Below are positions 33,369 to 47,097 of a stretch of 64,000 nt of DNA, one piece after another. The stretch's first letter is position 1. Every line of letters begins with the position of its first letter. Under the pieces are notes generated by a model. It saw only the letters and a list, made by a program, of their open reading frames with translations, made no database searches and was not told the origin of the DNA. Source of the stretch: Salvia splendens (taxonomy: Eukaryota; Streptophyta; Magnoliopsida; Lamiales; Lamiaceae); the NCBI RefSeq assembly GCF_004379255.2, contig NC_056032.1, positions 27,625,322-27,689,321 on the forward strand. The letters run 5' to 3'. The position numbers and the translations under genes are program-made.

Positions 33369-33640
33369 TGTTGAAATAAAAAATAAAAATATAATTAGTT
33401 GATATTGTTTTCCTTTATTAGTTAGTGTTTAGCAAATTTTTTTTGTATTTGTGCGTATATAAGGCCTTCTTTGTATTTTGCAATTAACTTTTGGAAAAAT
33501 GTAGTCAATAATGAATTCACGCTTTTTCTTCTTTTCTTAATCGTTTTTCTCCTTCAGTTCCTTTCATCGTTTTTTTCCTCTCTTCAGCAGTTTCAATCAC
33601 TTTCCCCAAATCTGCAGATTTCAATTCCTCATTTTCAACA
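33369..33640 (+). repeat. Element A 3' LTR
   Basis: 272 bp, TGTTGAAATAAAAA to TTTTCAACA, uninterrupted. Aligns with 11,942-12,429 minus the MITE. Confidence 0.92.
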
Positions 33641-34114
33641 TATTTTTTGGATAATTTTATATGTGAGACATTTGAAGGGATTTTACATTTTCTACATGGT
33701 TTCAGAGAAGTAAGTTGGACATGGAGCTCTTTATGGAAAATATTTGAATAAAGACATTTGCCCTATCTTTTTTTTTTAGATTTTCATGATCAAATCGTTG
33801 AAAATGGTAAGCGGGGCTGAAGGGGTTGGCAGCGGAAGCGTGCATGAGATCCGATCACATAAATTTGATCTATTTAGCAGATTATTTAGACAAATTCTAT
33901 TCGCGTAATTATCACATGTACCATGCTCATAACTTGAATTAAAACATGCTTTAGCATATAAAATCCCTAAAACATGCTCACTACGGAATTAGTCAATTTA
34001 CCTCGTTGATTCAATCAAGAATCGATGATGGCTTGCTCCGTCTCCACGTGAAGATCTTCAGTACTCGACCTCTGATCTTCTGACTAGTGTTCCGGACTAT
34101 ATACTGATATTTGT
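33641..34114. other. Host or old transposon sequence, possibly a copia LTR relic
   Basis: Contains GGCAGCGGAAGCGTGCATGA and later TCCACGTGAAGATCTTCAGT, phrases that look like the inverted end of a copia LTR, but no terminus pair could be defined. Confidence 0.3.
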
Positions 34115-34472
34115 GTGGGCAAATCTCACCAGAATACTAGGACTCGAATAATGAAGACTGAAAGAGCAAATCGCACTATTTTGGAAAGAAAATGGTGTAT
34201 GCTGATTGTTGCTGGTTTGGGGAAACATTTCTGGGCAGAAGCAGCCTCCACAGCAGTTGTGTTGTTAAATAAATGTCTCACATCAAGCCTAAATGGGGAT
34301 ATACCAGACAGCAGATGGTTCGGCAGGAAATGCAGCTATGAAAATTTAAGAATATTTGGCTGCAAAGCCTTTACACATATCAGACAGGGAAAGCTTGAAG
34401 CAAGGGCCATCAAATGCATAATGATGGGCTATCAACCAGGTATAAAAGGCTACATGCTCTGGTGCATTAAGC
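34115..34472 (+). pseudogene. Copia integrase C-terminal fragment
   Basis: About 110 residues from the catalytic domain end of a Ty1/copia integrase: ERANRTILERKWCMLIVAGL (with the catalytic Glu region), KHFWAEAASTAVVLLNKCL, then the GKR-like region LRIFGCKAFTHIRQGKLEAR and KCIMMGYQPGIKGYMLW. The rest of pol is absent on both sides. It is cut at about 34,472 by a junction to a minus-strand gypsy gag. Confidence 0.85.
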
Positions 34473-34956
34473 GGTAGTCCTCATCCGTCGCATCAATGGG
34501 CCTTTTCTGAATACTGCACAACTTGCTAAACTCATTTAGGAACTCGTATGGACACTCGTTCCTACGTTCAGAGAACGTCGGTAGAATGCCTAACACATTT
34601 TTCTTAATATCGATGGCTCTCTGACAAGGGTTCATAACTATAGTCTGGGCTGGCTCACCATCTAGATGGGCAGTGAGCGAACCGATATCCCGATCTGGAT
34701 CGACTATGTGTGCCATGTCTCTGATCTCTGCCTCCTCTGTATTTGTTTCTGAAGTTGACTTTGGATCCTCCTTTCCTGACGAACTCCAATCGTCATCACT
34801 CTCTGAACCAAACGGAAATGGATCTCCCGTAGATAATCCCGATCTGGTGATGACCGCAGATGCTGTGTCCCTGACCTTCCAAGTACACTGATCGTTCCTC
34901 CACCCAGATGAGTTACACCAGTGTCCAAACCGTGACCCTCTGCTCATAAACTGCAA
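34473..34956 (-). pseudogene. Tat/Athila-like gypsy gag, N-terminal fragment
   Basis: Begins MQFMSRGSRFGHWCN just inside the PBS and reads an acidic linker (SESDDDWSSSGKEDPKS), then PCQRAIDIKKNVLGILPTFS and CPYEFLNEFSKLCSIQKRPI ending DATDEDYRL at the junction. The arrangement resembles the start of gag in Tat/Athila elements. Everything downstream is missing. Confidence 0.6.
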
Positions 34957-35029
34957 ATTAAGAGAAAGAAAAACAAATCAAAACTATATACGACAAAATC
35001 TCTAAACACAATCATAAACTACGCCATCC

Positions 35030-35048
35030 ATCCCCGGCAACGGAGCCA
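35030..35048 (-). other. Primer-binding site of the Tat/Athila-like fragment
   Basis: TGGCTCCGTTGCCGGGGAT on the minus strand, two bases inside the putative LTR. It differs by one base from TGGCGCCGTTGCCGGGGA, the PBS common in Athila/Tat elements. Confidence 0.7.
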
Positions 35049-35050
35049 TT

Positions 35051-36547
35051 TGAAGCAGCATATTTAACCGAAGATTCGTCTGTACTTTTATATTGGGTCG
35101 AGCACTTAGGTCCAGAGAATCCGCTAGATCACAAGGTCTAGGAACTCAGAGGATCCTAGAAGTCTCGGTTGTCGGACACACAAACCCCCCGCGCTTTCAA
35201 AAACCCTCAACCAGCTATACTATGGATTAGTATATGGAAGCAGGGGTCGATCCCACGAAGATGGACGCGTAAGAAAGCATTTAGGAGACTCTGGGCAAGT
35301 TGTTGGCTGCTGCCACGCAATTTTGGGTTGAGGTTTGACTACTACTAGACCTAAGAACGAAAATCAGACACTGGACCTAGGAAACTGAAAGCATCATGCT
35401 GACGCCGAACATCCTTATAACCACGAGATCTCAAACTAATTTCCTAGACCAAGTAAAGAACTTCCTAATATAGCTAGACAGAAAGCGAGTAAACAGTGGG
35501 GACCATTTTCCAGAAACAGAAAGTATGGAAGAAAAGCTGCAACTAACAAACTAAGAATTTAACTAACAATGACGTGCATCTCATTACCTGAATCAAATGC
35601 GAACATGAAGAAAATATAGCACAAATCCAGATTCAAACAAAATGTAAAAGTTCGGACGTCGAAAACTTGCAATTAGCCGGAAATAGAACAGATCTACATA
35701 TACTAGACGGAATGAAACAAAAACACGAAAACCAAGCATCGACCACGACCAATTCCTGTTTCCGATCCAGACGTCGGATGCTTAATCCACTCCGGATCCA
35801 AGCATTCCGAACCAAACAACTAACAAAATCAACTCCATAACTTCCGATTCAACAGATCTGCCCCGATCTACACAAGCTTCCAACAATTCTGCTCAAACTC
35901 AATAAACCAACGCGAGAAATAAACATCCAGTTCAGCAACTACGTTAAACTCAAAACAATTTGCATCCATAATCGAAATCAACAGCAGTAAAGTAAATACG
36001 GAAACAGAAAATGCATAGATAACGAGAATTCAACAGAAAACAGGGCCGAGCTTCAAACAGCGAAGCTCGGTGAAATTCACGACGACAAATAAAACGAAAG
36101 CAAATAATTGTATCTTCGCCCTACACAAGGACGATGTTACCCAACATCAAACAGCAAATGAAATGACCCGAACCCCTACAAATTCCCGAACAGTCCCCCC
36201 AAGTGTGTGGAAGTGAGTGAGCTAAGAGAGCCAAGAGCAAAGTGGCCAAAAAAAAAGTCCTCCCCCCTCATTAGATTTTATGCTCTCTTCCTTATATAGG
36301 TGCAGGTTTGATCTTCTAGAAGCCTTCGCAGAAATCTCCATTCTGCTCTTCAGCTTCGTGATCTCTTCTGTCTAGTCATTTTTCTCCACAACGCTCACTT
36401 ATTCGCCAGATTCCGTGGGTCATGCAATTGTCCGCTCTTCTTCCTGGACCTGGCGAACTTTCTACACTCCTAGCTTAAAAAGAAGTGTTAGACCCCGTAA
36501 ATGCACGAATTCAACCCTTTAATCAATGCATGAAATTAGCCTTATCA
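35051..36547 (-). repeat. Putative 5' LTR of the Tat/Athila-like fragment
   Basis: From TGATAAGGCTAATTTCATGC (36,547 downwards) to a CA two bases before the PBS, 1,497 bp. The second LTR is not in the window, so the outer boundary rests on the TG start and the abrupt change to the AC-rich array at 36,548. Confidence 0.6.
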
Positions 36548-39500
36548 GCGGCACATACTACAAACAATAAACATACTATAAATAAAATATACAAACATAC
36601 ACAAAACACATGTACAACAATAATACTTTCATACATTGCAAACGCTACGCTACATATACTAAAACAAAATACTCTATTTATATACTACACAACAAATATA
36701 TATATAAAATTCAAAATTTATACATACGTGGCACCTACTACGCACACTCACTACAGACCAATTTATACTACACATAAAATTCACAATTTATACTACGCAC
36801 TAAATGGACTGCACATACAACCCACACTCACTACGTACACAAAATACACAATTTAAAATACTATACAATAAATGCACACATAATATACACGATACATACA
36901 TGACACGTACTACAAATATTAAATACTTTATAAATAAAATACACAAACACAATATAAATAAAACACACTTCATACACATTGCGCACTATATACACACTAT
37001 ACATACCACAAATATTAAACACACTATAAATAAAATACACTACACATGTACTGTAAACATACATGCCTACATTGCACACACTACATGTAGTAGCACAAAA
37101 TACACAATTTATACACTATACAACAAATATACACATAAAATACATAATTTATACATACGTGGCACATATTACAAATATTAAACACAACATAAATAAAATA
37201 CGAACACAATATAAATAAAATAAAAAAACATTAAATGGACCGCACATACTACACACATTATATACTAAATACACACTAGTACACAATTCACAAAATAAAC
37301 ATACTAAACATCACTATACAAAAATAAAAACTTTACACTATAGGCAAAATACACACTCTCCACACAAAATACGCAATACACACACTACACTACACACACA
37401 CTACACAAGATACATGCACATACATTAAACACATAAATATAAAACAAACAATACACACTGTACACGAAAAACTAAATATAAGTATTATAAAACATACTAT
37501 ACATACGCGACACATAGTACGAATAATATTACACACACTATAAATAAAATACACAAAACACATGCACAACATAAATACATACACAGATTGTGCACACACT
37601 ACCGATACTATTACAAAATAAACTATTTATACACTATGCAACAAATGCACAAATAAAATACACAACTAATACACACGTGTTACATACTACAAACATTAAA
37701 AACGTTATAAATAAAATACACAAAAAAAATATAAATAAAACAAACAATACACACAATATTATAAAACATACAATACATATGTGCCACATACTACAAATAC
37801 TAACACAAAATACACTATACAACAAATGCACAATTAAAATACACATTTTCACACATGGTACACACTACAAACATTAAACATGATATAAATAAAATACACA
37901 AACACAATATAAATAAAACACACACACAACTCAACGACACACTGTAAAAAAAATGAATAACACTGCATACATACTATTAACTATACATCATAGCACATAA
38001 TACACATTGCGCACCCTCTGCACATCACACATATACGCACACTTTACACACATACATATTAAACAAAAATTACACATTGTACACAAAATACATATACAAA
38101 ACACAAACATTACAAAAACACTACACTCAGTACACGGCACATACTACAAACAGTAAACATACTATAAATAAACAGGGAACATCATTTTTGGTCCACGAAC
38201 TTTGCCAAAGTATCATTTTAGGTCCATGAACTTTGAAAATATCATTTTAGGTCCGTGAACTTTGAGTTAGTATCATTTGAGGTAGTTTTTACTATTTCCA
38301 AGTTTTTATGGATGAAAATACCCTCAATACCTTAAAATGTATATATTTTTAATAAATTTATCATATACTCATATTTTTTTATAAATATCTTTACAATATA
38401 TTTTTGATAAATTTTCTAAATATAATTTGACCTTAAATATAATCACTTAATTTTGTGAGATGCAAGTAAAATTGCTTCTTCAATTTTTTATATTAATTTT
38501 TTTTAAATTCAATAAAGAACTTTTCTTGCATGTCACAAAATTAAGTGATAATATTTATGGTGAAATTATATTTAGAAAATTTGTCAAAAATATATTGTAA
38601 AGATATTTATAAAAAATTAAGAGTATATGATAAATTAAATAAAAATATATACACTTTTAAGGTATTGAGGGTATTTTCGTCCAAAAAAACTTGGAAATAG
38701 TAAAAAGTACCTCAAATGATACTAACTCAAAGTTCACGAACCTAAAATGATATTTTCAAAGTTCACGAACCTAAAATGATACTTTGGCAAAGTTCGTGGA
38801 CCAAAAATGATGTTCCCTCATAAATAAAATATACAAACACACACAAAACACATGTACAATAATAATACTTACATACATTACAAACGCTACGCTACATATA
38901 CTAAAACAAAATACTCTATTTATATACTACACAATAAATATATACATAAAATTCACAATTTATACATACGTGGCACGTACTACGCACACTCACTACAGAC
39001 AATTTATACTACGCATAAAATTCACAATTTATACTACGCACTAAATGGACAGCACATACAACCCACACTCACTACGTACACAAAATACACAATTTAAATA
39101 TACTATATAATAAATGCACACACTATATACATGATATATACATTACACATACTACAAATATTAACTACTTTATAAATAAAATACACAAACACAATATAAA
39201 TAAAACGCACTTCATATAAATTGCGCACTATATACACACTATACATATCACAAATATTAAACACACTATAAATAAATACACTACACATGTACTGTAAACA
39301 TACATGCATACATTGCACACACTACGGGGAGTAGCACAAAATACACAATTTATACACTATACAACAAATGCATAATTAAAATACACAATTTCACACAATG
39401 TACACACTACAAACATTAAACACGATATGAATAAAATACACAAACACAATATATATAAAACAAACTTCATATACATTGCGCACTATATACACACTATATA

Positions 39501-42500
39501 CACACTATACATATCACAAATATTAAACACACTATAAATAAAATACACTACACATGTACTGTAAACATACATGCATACATTGAACACACTACGGGGAGTA
39601 GCACAAAATACACAATTTATACACTATACAACAAATGCACAATTAAAATACACAATTTCACACATTGTACACACTACAAACATTAAACACGATATGAATA
39701 AAATACACAAACACAATATAAATAAAACACAAACACACACAACTCAACGACACTATAAAAAAATGAATAACACTGCATGCATACTATGTACTATAAACCA
39801 TAGCACATAACACACATTGCACTCCCTCTGCACATCCCACATATACGCACACTTTACACGCATATATATTAAAAAAAATTACACATTGTACACTAAATAC
39901 ATATACAAAACACAAACATTACAAAAACACTACACTTAGTACGCGGCACATACTACAAACAGTAAACATATTATAAATAAAATATACAAACATGCACAAA
40001 ACACATATACAACAATAATACTTACATACATTGCAAACGCTATAGTACATATACTAAAACAAAATACTCTATTTATATACTACACAACAAATATATACAT
40101 AAAATTCACAATTTATACATACGTGGCACCTACTACGCACACTCACTACATGCATAAATTTCACAATTTATACTACGCACTAAATGGACTGCACATACAA
40201 CCCACACTCACTACGTACACAAAATACACAATTTAAATATACTATACAATAAATGCACACACTATATACATGATATATACATTATACATTACACATACTA
40301 CAAATATTAACTACTTTATAAATAAAATACACAAACACAATATAAATAAAACACACTTCATACACATTGCGCACTATATACACACTATACATATCACAAA
40401 TATTAAACACACTATAAATAAAATACACTACACATGTACTGTAAACATACATGCATACATTGCACACACTACGGGGAGTAGCACAAAATACACAATTTAT
40501 ACACTATACAACAAATGCACAATTAAAATACACAATTTCACACATTGTACACACTACAAACATTAAACACGATATGAATAAAATACACAAACACAATATA
40601 AATAAAACACAAACACACACAACTCAACGACACTATAAAAAATGAATAACACTGCATGCATACTATGTACTATACACCATAGCACATAACACACATTGCA
40701 CTCCCTCTGCACATCCCACATATACGCACACTTTACACGCATATATATTAAAAAAAATTACACATTGTACACTAAATACATATACAAAACACAAACATTA
40801 CAAAAACACTACACTTAGTACGCGGCACATACTACAAACAGTAAACATATTATAAATAAAATATACAAACATGCACAAAACACATATACAACAATAATAC
40901 TTACATACATTGCAAACGCTATAGTACATATACTAAAACAAAATACTCTATTTATATACTACACAACAAATATATACATAAAATTCACAATTTATACATA
41001 CATGGCACCTACTACGCACACTCACTACATGCATAAAATTCACAATTTATACTACACACTAAATGGACTGCACATACAACCCACACTCACTACGTACACA
41101 AAATACACAATTTAAATATACTATACAATAAATGCACACACTATATACATGATATATACATTATACATTACACATACTACAAATATTAACTACTTTATAA
41201 ATAAAATACACAAACACAATATAAATAAAACACACTTCATACACATTGCGCACTATATACACACTATACATATCACAAATATTAAACACACTATAAATAA
41301 AATACACTACACATGTACTGTAAACATACATGCATACATTGCACACACTACGGGTAGTAGCACAAAATACACAATTTATACACTATACAACAAATATACA
41401 CATAAAATACATAATTTATAGCACATATAGAAATATTAAACACAATATAAATAAAATAAACAAACATTAAATGGACCGCAATACTACACACATTATATAC
41501 AAAATACACACTAGTACACAATTCACAAAATGAACATACTAAGCACCACTATACAAAATAAAAACTTTACACTATAAACAAAATACACACTGTCCATACA
41601 AAATACGCAATACACACACTACACTACACAAGATACATGCACACACATTAAACACATAAATATAAAACAAACAATACACACTGTACACGAAAAACTAAAT
41701 ACCAATATTACAAAAACAAACTATACATACTCGGCACATACAACACTACAAATAAAATACACAAAACATATGCACAACATAAATAAAATACACTACACAT
41801 GTACTGTAAACATACATGCATACATTGCACACACTACGGGTAGTAGCACAAATTACACAATTTATACACTATACAACAAATATACACATAAAATACATAA
41901 TTTATAGCACATATACAAATATTAAACACAATATAAATAAAATAAACAAACATTAAATGGACCGCAATACTACACACATTATATACAAAATACACACTAG
42001 TACACAATTCACAAAATGAACATACTAAGCACCACTATACAAAAATAAAAACTTTACACTATAAACAAAATACACACTTTCCATACAAAATACGCAATAC
42101 ACACACTACACTACACAAGATACATGCACACACATTAAACACATAAATATAAAACAAACAATACACACTGTACACGAAAAACTAAATACCAATATTACAA
42201 AAACAAACTATACATACTCGGCACATACAACACTACAAATAAAATACACAAAACATATGCACAACATAAATACATACACACCTTGTGCACATTTCAGATA
42301 CTATTACAAAATAAACTATTTATACACTCTACAACAAATGCACAAATAAAATACATAACAAATACACACGTGGTACATACTACAAACATTAAACACATTA
42401 TAAATAAAATACACAAACACAATATAAATAAAATAAACAATAGACACAATATTATAAAACATACAATACTTATGCAGCACATACTACAAATACTAATACA

Positions 42501-44550
42501 AAATACACTACTTGTACATTATACAACAAATGCACAATTAAAATACACAATTTCACACATGGTACACACTACAAACATTAAGCACGATATAAATAAAATA
42601 CACAAACACAATATAAATAAAACACACACACACACAACTCAACACATAACACATATTGCACTCCCTCTATACATCACACATATACGCACACTTTACACAT
42701 ACATATTAAACAAAAACTACACAATGTACACAAAATACATATACAAAATACAAAGATTACAAAAACACTACACTCAATACGCAACACATACTACAAACAC
42801 TAAACATACTATAAATACTAATACAAAATACACTACTTATCCACTATACAACAAATGCACAATTAAAATACATAATTTCACGCATTGTACACACTACAAA
42901 CATTAAACACGATATGAATAAAATACACAAACACAATATAAATAAAACACAAACACACACAACTCAACGACACTATAAAAAATGAATAACACTGCATGCA
43001 TACTATGTACTATACACCATAGCACATAACACACATTGCACTCCCTCTGCACATCACACATATACGCACACTTTACACGCATATATATTTTAAAAAAATA
43101 CACATTGTACACTAAATACATAAACAAAACACAAACATTACAAAAACACTACACTTAGTACGTGGCACATACTACAAACAGTAAACATATTATAAATAAA
43201 ATATACAAACATGCACAAAACACATGTACAACAATAATACTTACATACATTGCAAACTTTATATACTACACAACAAATATATACATAAAATTCACAATTT
43301 ATACATACGTGGCACCTACTACGCACACTCACTACAAACAATTTATACTATGCATAAAATTTACAATTTATACTACACACTAAATGGACTGCACATACAA
43401 CCCACACTCACTGCGTACACAAAATACACAATTTAAATATACTATACAATAAATGCACACACTATATACATGATATATACATTATACATACTACAAATAT
43501 TAACTACTTTATAAATAAAATACACAAACACAATATAAATAAAACACACTTCATACACATTGCGCACTATATACACATTATACATCCACAAATATTAAAC
43601 ACTATAAATAAAATACAATACACATGTAATGTAAACATACATGCCTACATTGCACACACTACGGGTAGTAGCACAAAATACACAATTTATACACTATACA
43701 ACAAATATACACATAAAATACACAATTTATACATATGTGGCACATATTACAAATATTAAATACAATATAAATAAAATACATAAACATTAAATGAACCGCA
43801 CATACTACACACATTATATACAAAATACACACTAGTACACAATTCACAAAATAAACATAGTAAAACCACTATACAAAAATAAAAACTTTACACTATAGAC
43901 AAAATACACACTGTCCACACAAAATATGCAATGCACAACTACACTACACACACTATACACAAGATACATGCACACACATTATACACATAAATATAAAACA
44001 AACAATACACATTATACACGAAAAACTAAATACAAATATTATAAAACATACTGTACATGTACATACTGGACACATACTATGAATATTACACACTATAAAT
44101 AAAATACACAAAACACATGCACAACATAAATACATACACACATTGTGCACACACTACAGATACTATTACAACATAAATTATTTATACACTTTACAACAAA
44201 TACACAAATAAAATACACAACTAATACACACGTGGTACATACTACAAACATTAAACACATTATAAATAAAATACACAAACACAATATTATAAAACATACA
44301 ATACATATGCGGCACATACTACAAATACTAATACAAAATACACTACTTATACACTATACAACAAATGCACAATTAAAATACACAATTTCACACATGGTAC
44401 ACACTACAAACATTAAACACGATATAAATAAAATACACACACAATATAAATAAAACACACACACACTATACATATAATGCACATGTTGCTCACTATACAA
44501 AAAACACGCACTATGCAACACACATTCTATACACACCATACCCACACAAG
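36548..44550. repeat. A/C-rich, G-poor complex tandem array
   Basis: About 8 kb built from short variants of CACATACTACAAACATTAAA and ACTATAAATAAAATACACAA. The plus strand is almost free of G except in recurring words such as CTACGGGGAGTAGC, a strong strand asymmetry. Larger blocks recur: a landmark starting GGCACATACTACAAACAGTA appears near 36,549, 38,139, 39,951, 40,830 and 43,166. Adjacent near-identical blocks are offset by 879-880 bp (39,962 versus 40,841), and another pair by about 486 bp (41,471 versus 41,957). Apparent open frames on both strands are low-complexity (Tyr/Cys/Val or Asn/Lys/His-rich) and I do not regard them as genes. A MITE interrupts the array at 38,173. Confidence 0.85.
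38173..38819. mobile_element. Long-inverted-repeat MITE (Mutator-like), 647 bp
   Basis: Ends CAGGGAACATCATTTTTGG and CCAAAAATGATGTTCCCTC, with arms of about 300 bp that pair over almost the whole element. It is flanked by a perfect 9-bp target duplication ATAAATAAA (38,164-38,172 and 38,820-38,828), the length generated by Mutator-like transposases. The interior has no open frame. The transcript could fold into a long hairpin, a possible small-RNA source. Confidence 0.88.
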
Positions 44551-45757
44551 ACATTACAGTGTGCACATATAAACAAAATACATGCACTACAAACATACAT
44601 ACACAATACATATATTGTACATAATACTTACACTATACACAAAATACATACTCGTACATTATACACAAAAAAAAACATACCTAAACAAAGTACACAAAAA
44701 ATAACACCCTTTATGCGCCCATTACAAACAAAATATACCCCCCACTGTACACCATATACACAATATACATGCATTACACACAAAGTATACTTACACTACT
44801 ACACAAAGTATACCAATACCTATTATACACTACACGTAAAATTCACACACTTATTATACAAAATACTCATAGTGCCCACACAATAAACACACTGCACTTC
44901 ACACAATATACACAAAATACACAAAATGTATACACTGCCGGCACTACACAAATACACACACTTTACACATACAGAAAATACAGACACCATAAACACACTT
45001 CATGATGAATGACAGAAAAGTTGAAGCATCTGCGACATCTGCCAGAAAGTTAAAAGATGAGAAATTGGAGAAAGATGAAAAACCTTGACTTGCTTCAGTA
45101 TGCTGTCGAGGGAGATTAACGACACTAGCCTTGCATCTTCAGCAGAAGTGGAAGACATTACAGTGTGCACATATAAACAAAATACATGCACTACAAACAT
45201 ACATACACAATACATATATTGTACATAATACTTACACTATACACAAAATACATACTCGTACATTATACACAAAAAAAACATACCTAAACAAAGTACACAA
45301 AAAAAACACCCTTTATGCGCCCAGTACAAACAAAATATACCCCCACTGTACACCATATACACAATATACATGCATTACACACAAAGTATACTTACACTAC
45401 TACACAAAGTATACCAATACCTATTATACACTACACGTAAAATTCACACACTTATTATACAAAATACTCATAGTGCCCACACAATAAACACACTGCACTT
45501 CACACAATATACACAAAATACACAAAATGTATACACTGCCGGCACTACACAAATACACACACTTTACACATACAGAAAATACTGACACCATAAACACACT
45601 TCATGATGAATGACAGAAAAGTTGAAGCATCTGCAACATCTGCCAGAAAGTTAAAAGATGAGAAATTGGAGAAAGATGAAAAACCTTGACTTGCTTCAGT
45701 ATGCTGTCGAGGGAGATTAACGACACTAGCCTTGCATCTTCAGCAGAAGTGGAAGGA
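44551..45757. repeat. Tandem duplication of about 603 bp joining AC-rich array to a KAC exon piece
   Basis: Unit 44,551-45,154 is repeated as 45,155-45,757. Each unit starts ACATTACAGTGTGCACATAT (array-type) and ends in gene sequence GCATCTTCAGCAGAAGTGGA that is part of the KAC exon at 45,685-45,825. Only the right copy continues into the rest of that exon, so the duplication breakpoint lies inside the exon. Confidence 0.88.
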
Positions 45758-47097
45758 CTCCGAATAGGTGCAGCGCCACTTTCTAAATTTAACATCTCTG
45801 CGTCGTTTTTCATTTGTTGTAAAATCTGATTCGAGTAAACAGCGTTTGCAGAATTTCAGTATTTGAGAACTGAGGTAACCAAGAAAAAGAGATCCAGCGC
45901 TCTATAATACAGACCTTTCTTCTCTTGTGATCAACAGATTCAAGAGCTGAACGTAGCTTAGCTACTTGAGTAGAGTCTTCCGCTGCTTCAGTCGCCAAAG
46001 TACCAGCAATATCCTTATGGACCAATATAACCGTAGATATCAGTATGTGAACCATAACAAACCACATTACTGTAAACAATATAAAAAAAAGCATACAGTA
46101 AAAGATCTAGATAATGGCACTCTGTCCGTAGCTGCACAAAGATGGGAATCTAAAGAAAATGGTAAGAACATACCTTCAAATGTTGCAGCTGTGAAGTATA
46201 AAGACATCTGGAATATTCAGATAACAGCTGTCCAAGAGCATCGGTAGTCGGAGGCTGGGCAGCACCAAGTCCAGCCATCCAACCATCCATTATTGCTGTA
46301 GAGAGAAGTTCCAGCTGACCAGTTGCTCCTGCAGCTGTGTCATCAGCAATGGAAAGGAAATCATTGATTGTTGCTTTGCTTCTGAAATGACAAGGTTAGA
46401 ATGGCCCATCCACTGTGTGTGGATTTGTTGCTTTGCTAATACAAATTACAAGGAAATCGTTTCAATTTAGTATCTTATTCAGGCTTAAGCTGTTAGAGAG
46501 GTGTAACTCATCTATACAGAAATAAAGAATAACATAAACATGCTAGAATGGAAAAGACATTAAATCTAGTGATGAGTACAAATGGAATCAAGAAGGAAAA
46601 CACGACTAATTTACCTGATCAATTCCACGTATCTTCAGAACTAGAACTACTGATGACAACTTTGACTTCTTCTCTGGTTTTATATTTACTTTGAACCCTT
46701 GAATTCGGTCCCCAACCAGCATATTCCTTGAACTAGAATCGTAACTAACTAGAGATCTTCCAGCGCTCAACTCGAGAAACCTTACATCACGAAAGACATT
46801 TTCACTTTTACACTCGATGCTTATCATATTATAAGATTTCATGTTTCACTCAAGTAGAAAAATTTGTCTATTCAACTAGTAGATCGACACATGACACGGA
46901 GGCACCTTAATTGATTGTAGCTCCGGTTATCGAGCAAGCAGGGACATTATATAGAAAATCCTAACACGAGAGACAAGCATCGTATCAAACACTCTTCAGG
47001 GCTCCATTTTACGAATGAAAGAAAAAACAGCATCTCTTATTTCAGCTAGGATTTCATGCTCTCTAGAAGCACCTGCCGTAATGACTGCAGCCAGTAC
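45685..47097 (-). pseudogene. KAC/KCA-type kinesin-14 (KIN-14A/B) C-terminal fragment, five exons
   Basis: KAC kinesins act in actin-based chloroplast positioning; this is only their C-terminal tail, without the motor. Exons on the minus strand with intact GT-AG borders: 46,906-47,097 (VLAAVITAGASREHEILAEI ... PELQSIK), 46,615 to about 46,800 (YDSSSRNMLV, IQGFKVNIKPEKKSKLSS), 46,174-46,381 (LELLSTAIMDGWMAGLGAAQ to SQLQHLK), 45,915-46,013 (DIAGTLATEAAEDSTQVAKL to DHKRRK) and 45,685-45,825 (ILQQMKNDAEML to ISLDSILKQVK). The first exon has two in-frame stops (MEP-stop-RVFD and LLAR-stop-PELQ). The second has a 6-bp duplication giving VVLVLKIRG. Everything upstream is absent, and downstream the array begins. 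A linking exon expected between the second and third is missing. Confidence 0.78.

Larger units (their letters stand above)
11942..33640 (+). mobile_element. Copia-type LTR element A (non-autonomous), split by nested element B
   Basis: LTRs at 11,942-12,429 and 33,369-33,640 begin TGTT and end TCAACA. They are flanked by the same 5-bp target duplication TATTT (11,937-11,941 and 33,641-33,645), proving that the two distant LTRs belong to one insertion. Without the nested elements it is about 1.7 kb. The interior (12,430-12,926 plus 32,733-33,368) has a PBS and a PPT but no gag-pol, so it must have used enzymes supplied by another copia element. Confidence 0.9.

Noticed and set aside
36548..45000. 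Organellar DNA insertion as the source of the skewed array
   Set aside because: No mitochondrial or plastid gene, tRNA or intron sequence is recognisable within it.
36548..45600. Many open frames of 60-207 codons on both strands
   Set aside because: They are translations of the A/C-rich array (Asn/Lys/His/Thr on plus, Cys/Val/Tyr on minus), change with each block and match no protein family.
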